Shown: positions 1-7,024 of the stretch, one piece after another
How the letters are laid out: each line of letters begins with the position of its first letter
Numbering within the stretch: position 1 is the stretch's first letter
From: UBA6921 sp031363085
GTDB lineage: Bacteria; Pseudomonadota; Gammaproteobacteria; SG8-11
Length of the DNA: 64,000 nt
Direction of reading: 5' to 3'
NCBI GenBank assembly: GCA_031363085.1
Contig: JANLTU010000245.1
Location: 42,725-106,724 of the forward strand
Made by a program: the position numbers and the translations under genes
Notes under the pieces: generated by a model
Database searches by the model: none
What the model was told of the DNA's origin: nothing
Seen by the model: the letters and a program-made list of their open reading frames with translations, nothing else

Positions 1-198
1 CACGCGCATGATCGACAGCGGCCGCCGCATCGGCAGCATGTCAGCGCAGCGGATGTGCACAAAGCTGCCCGGCTGCGCGCGCGCAGCGACACGCGGTGCA
101 TGGACACGCAACACGTATTGATCACCCGGATGCGCGCTGTGCGCGAGGATGTGCGCGTCGTCTTCGAGGCAGATGCTGTTGCGGTGGGGTTGGTTCAT
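1..198 (-). CDS. PyrK-like dihydroorotate dehydrogenase electron-transfer subunit, N-terminal part (runs off window)
   Basis: The reverse strand is open from an ATG at 198 to the window edge, giving 66 residues. The piece ends in MLPMRRPLSIM, which fits the R-x-[YF/L]-S/T-x FAD-binding signature of the ferredoxin-reductase-like fold, preceded by PGSFVHIRC, the first beta-barrel strands seen in PyrK proteins. In the family, PyrK carries FAD and a 2Fe-2S cluster and passes electrons from class 1B dihydroorotate dehydrogenase to NAD. Here the gene lies 53 bp downstream of the pyrX-pyrB-pyrR operon on the same strand, which supports a pyrimidine role. The 2Fe-2S cysteines would lie outside the window, so a related flavoprotein reductase subunit cannot be excluded. 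Confidence 0.7.
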   Translation of the reverse strand, partial: MNQPHRNSICLEDDAHILAHSAHPGDQYVLRVHAPRVAARAQPGSFVHIRCADMLPMRRPLSIMRV

Positions 199-251
199 GA
201 CTTGTGCTCCGGCGGGTTTCGCACCAGGGTGCGGCAAGCAGCGCCCTACGT

Positions 252-1526
252 TTAATTTTGAAAGACGATGCGGCCGCCGACCAGCGTGTAACACACGCGC
301 CCCTGTAATTCCCAGCCGCTAAAGGGGGTGTTGCGTCCTTGGCTGACGAGCTGGGTTTCGCTCACGGTCCAAAACGCGTGCGGATCGTAGATACACAGGT
401 CGGCGGCGACGCCGATGTTCAGCGTGCCGGCGTTGATGCCCAGAATCTTGGCGGGGCCGTAGGTTATGCGGTTGATGAGGTCGCTGAGTCGCATGCCGGC
501 TTCTTCGCCCGCGCGCAGACTCAGCGGCAACAAGGTTTCGAGCGCCGAGATACCGGGTTCGGTTTCGGCGAACGGCGCCAGTTTGGCGTCGGCGTCGTGC
601 GGCTGGTGGTCGGAGCAGATCGCCGCGAGCGTGCCGCGCAAAAGTCCGGTGAGCAAGCCGGCACGATCACGCGCACTGCGCAGTGGGGGCCGGATGTGAC
701 AATGGGTATTGAAGTCGGCGACGTCCATGTCGGTGAGGTGCAAATGGTGGGCGGTGACGTCGGTGCTGATCGGCACGCCGTCGTATTGCACGCGTGCCAC
801 CATCTGCACCGCGCGCGCGGTCGACAGATTGCCGAAGTGGGCGCGCACGCCAGTCTGCTGGATCAGCAGCAGGTCGCGGCCCACCGCAACGGTCTCGGCG
901 GTTTCCGGAATTCCGGTCAAGCCCAGGCGCACGCTCACCGCGCTTTCGTGCATCACGCCACCACCCAGCCAGGGATCTTCGCTATGCAAAAATACCGTGA
1001 GATCGAGGCTCGCGGCGTATTCCAGCGCGCGGCGCATGACCTGGGTGTCGGTGATCGCATGGAGCGCGTTGCTGACGCCGACGCAGCCGGCTTGTTTGAG
1101 CGCGTGCATTTCGGAAAGCTGCGTGCCCTGCAAGCCTTGCGTCAACGCACCTAATGTCACAACCCGCGCCTTGCCGGCAAGTCCAGCGCGGTGATGAATC
1201 AGATCGGCGACCGCCGGGTTGTCGATCACCGGGTCGGTGTCGGGCGGGCAGCACAGCGTGGTCACACCGCCCGCCACCGCAGCCGCGCATTCGCTGGCGA
1301 TGGTGCCTTTGTGTTCGTGGCCCGGTTCACGGGGACGCGCGCGCAAGTCCACTAGCCCGGGGCACAGCACCAAGCCGGCCGCTTCAATGACGTGTTCGGC
1401 GGCAAAACCCAGCGGCGCATGCAGCACGCCGGCGATGCGGCCGTCGGCAATCCACACGTCGCCGAGCTGGTCGATTTGATTGGCCGGGTCGACGACGCGG
1501 GCACCGCGAATATGGATGCGTTTCAC
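252..1526 (-). CDS. pyrX: PyrX: dihydroorotase-like protein, probably catalytically inactive
   Basis: A 424-residue amidohydrolase-fold protein of dihydroorotase class. Active enzymes begin the metal site with DxHxHxREPG. Here the segment at residues about 60-69 reads DLRARPREPG, so both metal-binding histidines are arginines. Later elements remain: HSED near 180, the HH pair near 260, and SDHQPH near 305. In Pseudomonas such PyrC' proteins do not catalyse dihydroorotate formation but are required for assembly of the aspartate carbamoyltransferase dodecamer. Its start overlaps the end of pyrB by 4 bp (ATGA), so the two are translationally coupled, as expected for subunits of one complex. A genuine pyrC should lie elsewhere in the genome. 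The inactive call is inferred from the missing histidines. Confidence 0.88.
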   Translation of the reverse strand: MKRIHIRGARVVDPANQIDQLGDVWIADGRIAGVLHAPLGFAAEHVIEAAGLVLCPGLVDLRARPREPGHEHKGTIASECAAAVAGGVTTLCCPPDTDPVIDNPAVADLIHHRAGLAGKARVVTLGALTQGLQGTQLSEMHALKQAGCVGVSNALHAITDTQVMRRALEYAASLDLTVFLHSEDPWLGGGVMHESAVSVRLGLTGIPETAETVAVGRDLLLIQQTGVRAHFGNLSTARAVQMVARVQYDGVPISTDVTAHHLHLTDMDVADFNTHCHIRPPLRSARDRAGLLTGLLRGTLAAICSDHQPHDADAKLAPFAETEPGISALETLLPLSLRAGEEAGMRLSDLINRITYGPAKILGINAGTLNIGVAADLCIYDPHAFWTVSETQLVSQGRNTPFSGWELQGRVCYTLVGGRIVFQN

Positions 1527-2524
1527 CGTGTGTCCCCACTGCGGCGGGCCTCGCCGTCATCGTTGTTCGCGCCGCGCCCCAGCACCATCGCCATGACCGC
1601 CATGCGCACCGCGATGCCGTTGGTCACTTGTTCGAGAATCACCGAGCGCGGGCCGTCAGCCACGCGTGAGTCGATTTCGACGCCGCGATTGATCGGGCCG
1701 GGGTGCATCACGATGGCGTCGGGTTTGGCGCAGGAAAGTTTGTCTTCGGTCAGGCCGTAGAGTTGGTAGTACTCGTGTTCGCTGGGCAAGAACGCGCCTT
1801 GCATGCGTTCCTTTTGCACGCGCAGCATCATCACCACGTCGACATCGGCAAGCCCGGTGCGCAGATCGTGAAACACATGCACGCCGAAGGTGCCGACATC
1901 GCGCGGGATTAATGTTTTGGGGCCGATGACACGAATTTCGTGGGTGCCCAGCAGTGACAAGGCGTGAATCTGCGAGCGTGCCACGCGCGAGTGCAGAATA
2001 TCGCCGACAATCGCGATGCGCAGTTTATGAAACTCACCCTTGTGCTGGCGGATGGTGAACATGTCGAGCATCGCCTGAGTGGGGTGCGCGTGGCAGCCGT
2101 CGCCGGCGTTGACCACGCTGATGTGCGGCGCCACGTGGCGCGCGATGAAGTGCGCCGCGCCGCTGCTCGCATGGCGCACCACAAACATGTCGCAGTGCAT
2201 CGCTTCCAGATTGCGCAGCATGTCCAACATGCTCTCGCCCTTGCTGGTTGCCGAAGTGGAAATGTTGATATTGAGCACGTCGGCCGACAGGCGTTTGGCT
2301 GCCAGCTCAAAGGTGGTGCGGGTGCGCGTGCTGGCTTCGAAAAATAAATTGGTGATGGTCTTGCCGCGCAGCAGCGGGACTTTTTTTACCGCTTGCGCGC
2401 CGACCCCGGCGAACGACTCAGCGGTGTCGAGAATTTCGGTGAGTATCGGCCGGGTTAAACCTTCAACCGTGAGAAAGTGGCGCAGCCGACCCTTGTCGTC
2501 GAGTTGGAGATTGCGCGTGGTCAT
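1523..2524 (-). CDS. pyrB: Aspartate carbamoyltransferase catalytic subunit
   Basis: 333 residues. It condenses carbamoyl phosphate with aspartate, the committed step of cytosolic pyrimidine synthesis. The carbamoyl-phosphate loop FFEASTRTRTTFE lies near residues 61-73, the SKGES loop near 93-97, HPTQAMLD near 145-152 and HPGPINRG near 276-283, all in the usual order. The length is slightly above E. coli PyrB (311) because of an N-terminal extension typical of class A enzymes. The start overlaps pyrR and the end overlaps pyrX, each by 4 bp, so all three are coupled. No pyrI regulatory subunit is next to it, in line with the PyrX-dependent type. Confidence 0.97.
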   Translation of the reverse strand: MTTRNLQLDDKGRLRHFLTVEGLTRPILTEILDTAESFAGVGAQAVKKVPLLRGKTITNLFFEASTRTRTTFELAAKRLSADVLNINISTSATSKGESMLDMLRNLEAMHCDMFVVRHASSGAAHFIARHVAPHISVVNAGDGCHAHPTQAMLDMFTIRQHKGEFHKLRIAIVGDILHSRVARSQIHALSLLGTHEIRVIGPKTLIPRDVGTFGVHVFHDLRTGLADVDVVMMLRVQKERMQGAFLPSEHEYYQLYGLTEDKLSCAKPDAIVMHPGPINRGVEIDSRVADGPRSVILEQVTNGIAVRMAVMAMVLGRGANNDDGEARRSGDTR

Positions 2525-3027
2525 GGCGATTCCAATACCGTGAGTTTAAGCGGCTCGGGGCCGCTGAGCTTGACATGCTCGTGCGCGGCGAGCGGCATGC
2601 GCTCACCCACCACGCAGGCTTCGACCGGCAGTTCACGGCCACCGCGATCCACCAGCACCACCAGCAACACCGACGCCGGTCGGCCCCAGTCAAAAATTTC
2701 GTTGAGCGCGGCGCGCACGGTGCGGCCGGTGTGCAACACGTCGTCGACCAGAATGACGTGTTGGTCGTCGAGGGTGTGCGGCAAGCGCGACGGTTTGACT
2801 TGCGGATTAATGCCGATGCGGGTGAAGTCGTCGCGGTAAAAAGAAATGTCAAGCTCGCCCAACGGCTGGCTCAGGCCGAGGCGCTGATGCAGTTGCCGTG
2901 CGATCCACACGCCACCGGTGTGGATGCCCACCATGGTCGGCGCACGTATCGCGCGTTGCTCAAGCAACGCTTTGAGCTCGGCCGCCATGCGGTCCAGGAG
3001 GGCATTGAGGTCGCGGGTCGTCGGCAT
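2521..3027 (-). CDS. pyrR: PyrR bifunctional protein (uracil phosphoribosyltransferase/pyr regulator family)
   Basis: 168 residues from the ATG at 3027; the reading frame is open a little further upstream, but that would enter ruvX. It shows the type I phosphoribosyltransferase fold with the PRPP loop VILVDDVLHTGRT near residues 91-103. In Bacillus PyrR binds pyr mRNA; in Pseudomonas-like bacteria it sits in the pyrBC' operon and its RNA-binding role is less clear. The ruvX stop and this start overlap as TAATG, and its stop overlaps the pyrB start, so it is the first pyr gene of a tight operon. No attenuator-like leader can be seen because the upstream sequence is ruvX coding. Confidence 0.94.
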   Translation of the reverse strand: MPTTRDLNALLDRMAAELKALLEQRAIRAPTMVGIHTGGVWIARQLHQRLGLSQPLGELDISFYRDDFTRIGINPQVKPSRLPHTLDDQHVILVDDVLHTGRTVRAALNEIFDWGRPASVLLVVLVDRGGRELPVEACVVGERMPLAAHEHVKLSGPEPLKLTVLESP

Positions 3028-3434
3028 TAGCGCTGCTGCTCCAACCAACTTTGCAGGATCAATTGGGCGGCGAGTTTATCAGAATCGCGGTCGCGCTTGG
3101 AGCCCGACTGCGCCAGGATGCGCTGCGCCTCGATGGTCGACAAACGTTCGTCCATGCTGTGCACCGGGAGCCGGTAACGCTCGCGCAACTGATTGCCGAA
3201 GCGTCGCGCAAACGCGGTGCGTGGATTTTCACTGTCGTCCATGTTCAGCGGCAGGCCCACCACCAGGGCGGCGGGTTGCCAGTCGGCGATCAGCCGCGCG
3301 ATGCCGTTCCAGTCGGGTTGGTTGTTGACCGATTGCAAGGTCACCACGCCGGTGGCGGTGCGGGTGATCTCCTGCCCGACTGCAACGCCGATGCGCCGGG
3401 TGCCATAGTCAAAACCGAGATAAGAGTTGGGCAT
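3027..3434 (-). CDS. ruvX: RuvX/YqgF family Holliday-junction resolvase-like nuclease
   Basis: 135 residues, the usual length of YqgF. The RNase H-like fold starts with YLGFDYGTRRIGVAVG (residues 4-19, first catalytic Asp), then GLPLNMDD near 60-67 and DERLSTIEA near 98-106 with the conserved acidic residues. Family members process the 5' end of 16S rRNA and have been proposed as Holliday-junction resolvases; which role dominates cannot be read from sequence. It directly precedes pyrR on the minus strand with a 1-bp stop/start overlap. The yqgE-ruvX-pyrR order is the one seen in Pseudomonas. Confidence 0.95.
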   Translation of the reverse strand: MPNSYLGFDYGTRRIGVAVGQEITRTATGVVTLQSVNNQPDWNGIARLIADWQPAALVVGLPLNMDDSENPRTAFARRFGNQLRERYRLPVHSMDERLSTIEAQRILAQSGSKRDRDSDKLAAQLILQSWLEQQR

Positions 3435-3447
3435 GGGGTGACGGCGT

Positions 3448-3533
3448 AATGTTGAATGCTTAATGGTAAATGTTTAGTGGAAGTGTGCGCAGAGCGCACT
3501 GCGTAATTAAACATTCAAAATTCAGTATTCAAA
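3448..3533. repeat. Palindromic intergenic repeat, copy A (complete)
   Basis: This AT-rich element lies between algH and ruvX. The left arm (3451-3480) is built of imperfect TGAATG/TAATGG units. The centre is GTGCGC-AGA-GCGCAC (3485-3499), a perfect 6-bp hairpin. The right arm (3504-3530) is roughly the reverse complement of the left arm and contains ATTAAACATTCAAAATT at 3506-3522. That 17-mer recurs exactly at 36705-36721. Related copies lie near 26731, 34482 and 36685. Confidence 0.75.
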
Positions 3534-3540
3534 CTTGCCG

Positions 3541-4104
3541 TCACGCATGTCCGATGTCGTTCGACATGCGCGACAGATCGATGCCCAGCGATGCGGCGGC
3601 CACCTCCCAGCGCTTGTCCACTGGGGTGTCGAACATGACCTTGACGTCGGCCGGTCCGCTTAGCCACGCGTTTTCGGCCATTTCTTTTTCCAGTTGGCCG
3701 GCGCCCCAGCCGGCGTAGCCCAGTGCGATCAGCGCTTGCTTCGGCCCCTTGCCCGCCGCTACCGCCGCCACGATGTCGCGCGAGGTGGTCACGCCGATGC
3801 GACTGGCGACGCGCAAGGTGGATTCCCACTTGCCGATCGGCTTGTGGATTACGAAGCCACGGTCGGTATGCACCGGCCCGCCCAAAAACACTGCCTGCTG
3901 CGATATGTCGGGGTTCGCGCCTTCAATCTTCATCTGCTCCAACACCTCGCCGAATTTCAGGTCCAGCGGACGGTTGATCACAATGCCCATGGCACCGCTG
4001 GGATTGTGTTCGCAAATGTAGGTGACGCTGTGATGGAAATTCGGATCAGCCAAAGCCGGCATGGCGATCAGGAAGTGATTGGTCAAGGAGGTGAATTCAG
4101 TCAT
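3541..4104 (-). CDS. algH: YqgE/AlgH family protein
   Basis: 187 residues from the ATG at 4104, which begins MTEFTSLTNHFLIAMP, the conserved N-terminus of the family; an in-frame ATG at 4131 would add nine unlikely residues. Family hallmarks are visible: HSVTYICEHN (about 29-38), GAMGIVINRP (about 41-50), and the GGPV near residue 80. In Pseudomonas AlgH affects alginate and virulence gene expression; the biochemical activity is not known. It lies between tonB and ruvX as in Pseudomonas and is separated from ruvX by repeat copy A. Confidence 0.93.
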   Translation of the reverse strand: MTEFTSLTNHFLIAMPALADPNFHHSVTYICEHNPSGAMGIVINRPLDLKFGEVLEQMKIEGANPDISQQAVFLGGPVHTDRGFVIHKPIGKWESTLRVASRIGVTTSRDIVAAVAAGKGPKQALIALGYAGWGAGQLEKEMAENAWLSGPADVKVMFDTPVDKRWEVAAASLGIDLSRMSNDIGHA

Positions 4105-4155
4105 AGCCCTAGCTTCGCATGTGACATGCACGCATACAACAAATCCGACAGGCTA

Positions 4156-5058
4156 CTAGCGGGTATCGACGATACCGCCCGGTAAAAATTGCCAGGTGCG
4201 AGTGATATGCAGCACCGTAAAATCTTTCCTAAAGCTGGGCGGGAATGGTGCGAACGGCGCGGCTAAATGCACGATGCGGCGTGCGGCGTCGTCCAGTATT
4301 TTTTGGCCCGACGAGCGCCGGATGGTGACATCCACGATGGTGCCGTCGGGATTGATCGCGACGTCTAACAGCAGATCGCCCTTTAAATTGCGCCGCCGTG
4401 CTTCATCGGGGAAGTTCACGCTGCCGACTTTTTCGATCTTGCGCTCCCAGTCCGCCAAGTACGACGCGTATTTGTATTCCTTCGCGTTCGCTCCGGTAAT
4501 GAATTTGGGTTTAGGACGTTTGGCGCTGACTTCGAGCTGCTCGCCCAGCGAGGCGTTCAAGCGTGCGATTTCCTGGCCGCGCCGCACCAAGTCTGCCGCG
4601 CTGGGTGTTTTCATTTCCGGGATTTCCGGGCTCTGTGGTTTTTTGTTCGGCGCCACGTAGTCGGAGCGCGTTGCGGTGAGCACCTCGCGCTGCACGTCAT
4701 CCGGTCGCGGCTGTTGTTTGATCTGCGGCATGAATTCCGGCGAGGTGGTGTCGTCGGCGGTGGTGATCATGGAGGGATTAGGTGTGGTCGGCCGACGCTT
4801 GTCGGGCGCCTCGCCGCCGCCTTCTTGGTTGGACTGTGCCAAAAAATCCGCTTTCTCGGGCGCACGGTCGGAACGATTGGGCACCAGAATAACTTCTAGC
4901 GTCGGTGACATGCTGTCGTTGTCGTTGTGATCGAGCGGATTGAAGGTGACGCCCAAAATAATAATGACGTTGATCAGCGCCGATAAGAACAGCGTGAAGC
5001 CGAAACGATCCCCAGCGGAAATGCGCGGCGATTTATAGACCGGAGGTACTGTGCTCAT
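4156..5058 (-). CDS. tonB: TonB family energy-transducing protein
   Basis: 300 residues. One N-terminal membrane segment (about 17-38) is followed by a charged, proline-containing periplasmic linker (about 50-170) and a TonB C-terminal domain (about 215-295). The latter shows PDEARRRNLKGDLLLDVAINPDG and a later SSGQKILDDAA helix, typical of TonB CTDs. Such proteins couple the proton motive force, through ExbBD-like partners, to outer membrane receptors; no exbBD or receptor lies nearby. The start overlaps the upstream Gx-transporter gene by 4 bp. The position between algH and a glutathione synthesis gene matches Pseudomonas. Confidence 0.9.
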   Translation of the reverse strand: MSTVPPVYKSPRISAGDRFGFTLFLSALINVIIILGVTFNPLDHNDNDSMSPTLEVILVPNRSDRAPEKADFLAQSNQEGGGEAPDKRRPTTPNPSMITTADDTTSPEFMPQIKQQPRPDDVQREVLTATRSDYVAPNKKPQSPEIPEMKTPSAADLVRRGQEIARLNASLGEQLEVSAKRPKPKFITGANAKEYKYASYLADWERKIEKVGSVNFPDEARRRNLKGDLLLDVAINPDGTIVDVTIRRSSGQKILDDAARRIVHLAAPFAPFPPSFRKDFTVLHITRTWQFLPGGIVDTR

Positions 5059-5612
5059 ACGGATGCGGCTTCCAAACGTTTAATGACAACATCGGCGACA
5101 GCGCCGCTTGCGACGCCAAACACCAGGGAGACGGTTAATAATATCGGTAGCAAGTGGAATAAACCTTCATGCGGTACAAACAGCGCATAGGCTACCCAGA
5201 ATTGTCCCACCATGTGCGCCCACGCCGCCAGCACGCTTAAGCCGATAGGCCCCGGTGCCCAACGTGGTGCCCAGCGTGCCACCCAAGCTGCCGGACCCAA
5301 TACTAGTAACGCACAAAATGCCCCGGACAAGCTTAAGACAAACGTCGGCGACAAAAATGTGCCCAACAGCAAAGAACCTGCCAGCACCCGCAGGCCGTTT
5401 ACCCACGCGGCCGTCGCCCAGCCGTAGCGACACAACACCACAATCGTCACCACATTGGCCAGCCCCGGCTTCACGCCCGGCAGCGGACTGGGCAGCGCAC
5501 TTTCCATAATATGGATGGTGATTGCCAGCGCCGCAAGCCAAGCGATGCGGTGATCGGTACGCGTCGTCAGTAATACGACGTGCGCAGCGGGCTTCGGGTT
5601 CACGCCGCGCAC
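5055..5612 (-). CDS. Gx transporter family / heptaprenyl diphosphate synthase component I-like membrane protein
   Basis: 185 residues with about five hydrophobic segments. The segment MESALPSPLPGVKPGLANVV (about 36-55) is the hallmark of the Hpre_diP_synt_I family. The historical name is misleading: these proteins look like small ECF S-component-like transporters rather than prenyl synthases. The start is GTG at 5612, directly after the TAA of the NusG-domain-II gene, so the two are coupled. In many bacteria this protein sits with ApbE and a NusG-domain-II protein, suggesting a part in supply or use of flavin for extracytoplasmic flavinylation. That function is inferred from context. Confidence 0.82.
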   Translation of the reverse strand: MRGVNPKPAAHVVLLTTRTDHRIAWLAALAITIHIMESALPSPLPGVKPGLANVVTIVVLCRYGWATAAWVNGLRVLAGSLLLGTFLSPTFVLSLSGAFCALLVLGPAAWVARWAPRWAPGPIGLSVLAAWAHMVGQFWVAYALFVPHEGLFHLLPILLTVSLVFGVASGAVADVVIKRLEAASV

Positions 5613-5981
5613 TTAAAAATTAATCGAATCATAATAGTCGCCACCCGCCCCCTGCCCGAGCACGCTGACACTAACGCGGTTCGGCACGCAGGCGATAAAC
5701 TCCCCGCCGCGTTTCGCCCAGCCGGAACGCACGCACTGTTGGCCCTGGCAGGGCGAATGGGTGAAGCGAATCTGGCCGGCGCGCACTTCGATCTCGCTGA
5801 TGCCAAGCACACCGGGCACGCGGTACACCTGTGCACGGGACAACGGCACCTGCGCGTAGATCGAATTGCCGACCGTGATGCGTGCCTGCGTACCGCTGCT
5901 GCCCGGCAGGCCGTAGCGCACAAACAGCGCCGGCAAGGCGAGTGCGCACAACCCCAGCACGGCGTAGTCGCCGCGCGTCAC
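5613..5981 (-). CDS. NusG domain II-containing protein
   Basis: 122 residues: one N-terminal membrane helix (about 6-22), then a small beta domain exported to the periplasm. Diagnostic features are IRFTHSPCQGQQCVRSGW (about 70-87) with two cysteines in a CxxxxC arrangement, a third Cys in FIACVPNRV near 96, and an Arg/Val-rich C-terminus. It overlaps apbE by 4 bp (ATGA) and abuts the Gx-transporter start, so it belongs to a three-gene unit. Proteins of this family recur with ApbE and Rnf/FMN-binding genes. The exact function is unknown; binding of a cofactor or a redox role of the cysteines is possible. Confidence 0.85.
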   Translation of the reverse strand: MTRGDYAVLGLCALALPALFVRYGLPGSSGTQARITVGNSIYAQVPLSRAQVYRVPGVLGISEIEVRAGQIRFTHSPCQGQQCVRSGWAKRGGEFIACVPNRVSVSVLGQGAGGDYYDSINF

Positions 5982-7024
5982 AATGACTCGCTGAGCACCA
6001 CCTGCGGCGGCGGATCGATTTCGAAGTGAATGCGTTTGGCGGTGGCCGGGTCCATGTACACGCGTCCCGCCGCATCCACCAGCATGGCGGACTTGACGCC
6101 CATCGCTTTCGCCACCGCGTACCAGTCTTTAATACCCGCCACCATCAGCGCCGTGGCGGCGGCATCGGCAAATGTGGCTTCCGCGTCGATCACGGTGGCG
6201 GACGCAGCACCTTGTGTCGGCAGGCCGGTGCGCGGGTCCAGAATATGGTGATAGCGCTTGCCGTCATAAATATAAAAACGTTCGTAATCGCCCGAGGTCA
6301 CCACGCTCTCGTCGCGATTCATTTGCAGTGATGCCAGCACCCCTGCGCCGCGCGGATTACGGATGCCGATACGCCATGGTTGTGCGCCGTGGCTGCCGAG
6401 CACACGCACGTCGCCGCTGATATTAACAATCGCGTTGTGGATGCCGGCCAGCTTGAAGCCTTCGATCAGCACGTCGGCGGCATAACCTTGCGCGATGCCG
6501 CCGAAGTCCAAGATCACGGCCGGGTTATGGCTTTCGATTTCTACGCCGGTCACTTGCAGGTCGCTCATGCGTGGCTGTTGCGCCAACACGGCGGCGATGT
6601 GCGCTGGGGTCGGTGGCGGTCCCGCCGGCGGCGGATCGTCGGTTTGAAACCCCCACAGGCGAATCAGATTGCCGATGGCGGGATTGAACAGCCCGCCGCT
6701 GCGTCGCGACAGCTCGGTGCTCTTGGCGATCAGCGGCAACACCGAAGTTGCGGCGGTAAAACGTCCGCCCAATGCAAACAGCGAATTCATACGCGCCAGC
6801 GAACCCGGATGCCAGGGGTCGAAATTTCCGTGCATAAACTTCAGGTCGCTTTGCGCGCTCGCCACAGCAGCTTTGGCACGCGCGGCGTCGACGCCGTACA
6901 CGGTGAACTCCACCAACGCACCCATCGCATAGCCGGATTCTTTGTAGAGCGTGTCATTGCCGGGTGAGCAGGCACACAAACCGAACAGCGCAATGCAGAC
7001 GAAGGCGAGAGCATCGCAGCGCAT
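5978..7024 (-). CDS. apbE: ApbE family FAD:protein FMN transferase (lipoprotein)
   Basis: 348 residues. The signal peptide ends in a lipobox (FGLCACS, Cys near 19), so it should be anchored in the periplasm. The core shows MGALVEFTVYG (about 34-44), DFGGIAQGYAAD (about 174-185), the NISGDVRVLG strand (about 202-211) and HHILDPRTG (about 262-270), followed by the Asp/Ala-rich metal-binding TFADAAATALM. ApbE moves FMN from FAD onto a Thr of target proteins such as RnfG, NqrC or FMN-binding domain proteins. No clear FMN-bind target lies in the window. Its stop overlaps the next gene by 4 bp and its start overlaps the gshA stop by 1 bp. Confidence 0.95.
   Translation of the reverse strand: MRCDALAFVCIALFGLCACSPGNDTLYKESGYAMGALVEFTVYGVDAARAKAAVASAQSDLKFMHGNFDPWHPGSLARMNSLFALGGRFTAATSVLPLIAKSTELSRRSGGLFNPAIGNLIRLWGFQTDDPPPAGPPPTPAHIAAVLAQQPRMSDLQVTGVEIESHNPAVILDFGGIAQGYAADVLIEGFKLAGIHNAIVNISGDVRVLGSHGAQPWRIGIRNPRGAGVLASLQMNRDESVVTSGDYERFYIYDGKRYHHILDPRTGLPTQGAASATVIDAEATFADAAATALMVAGIKDWYAVAKAMGVKSAMLVDAAGRVYMDPATAKRIHFEIDPPPQVVLSESL

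Noticed and set aside
339..1154. Plus-strand frame of 271 codons opposite pyrX
   Set aside because: Antisense shadow of the dihydroorotase-like gene; no ribosome site or family.
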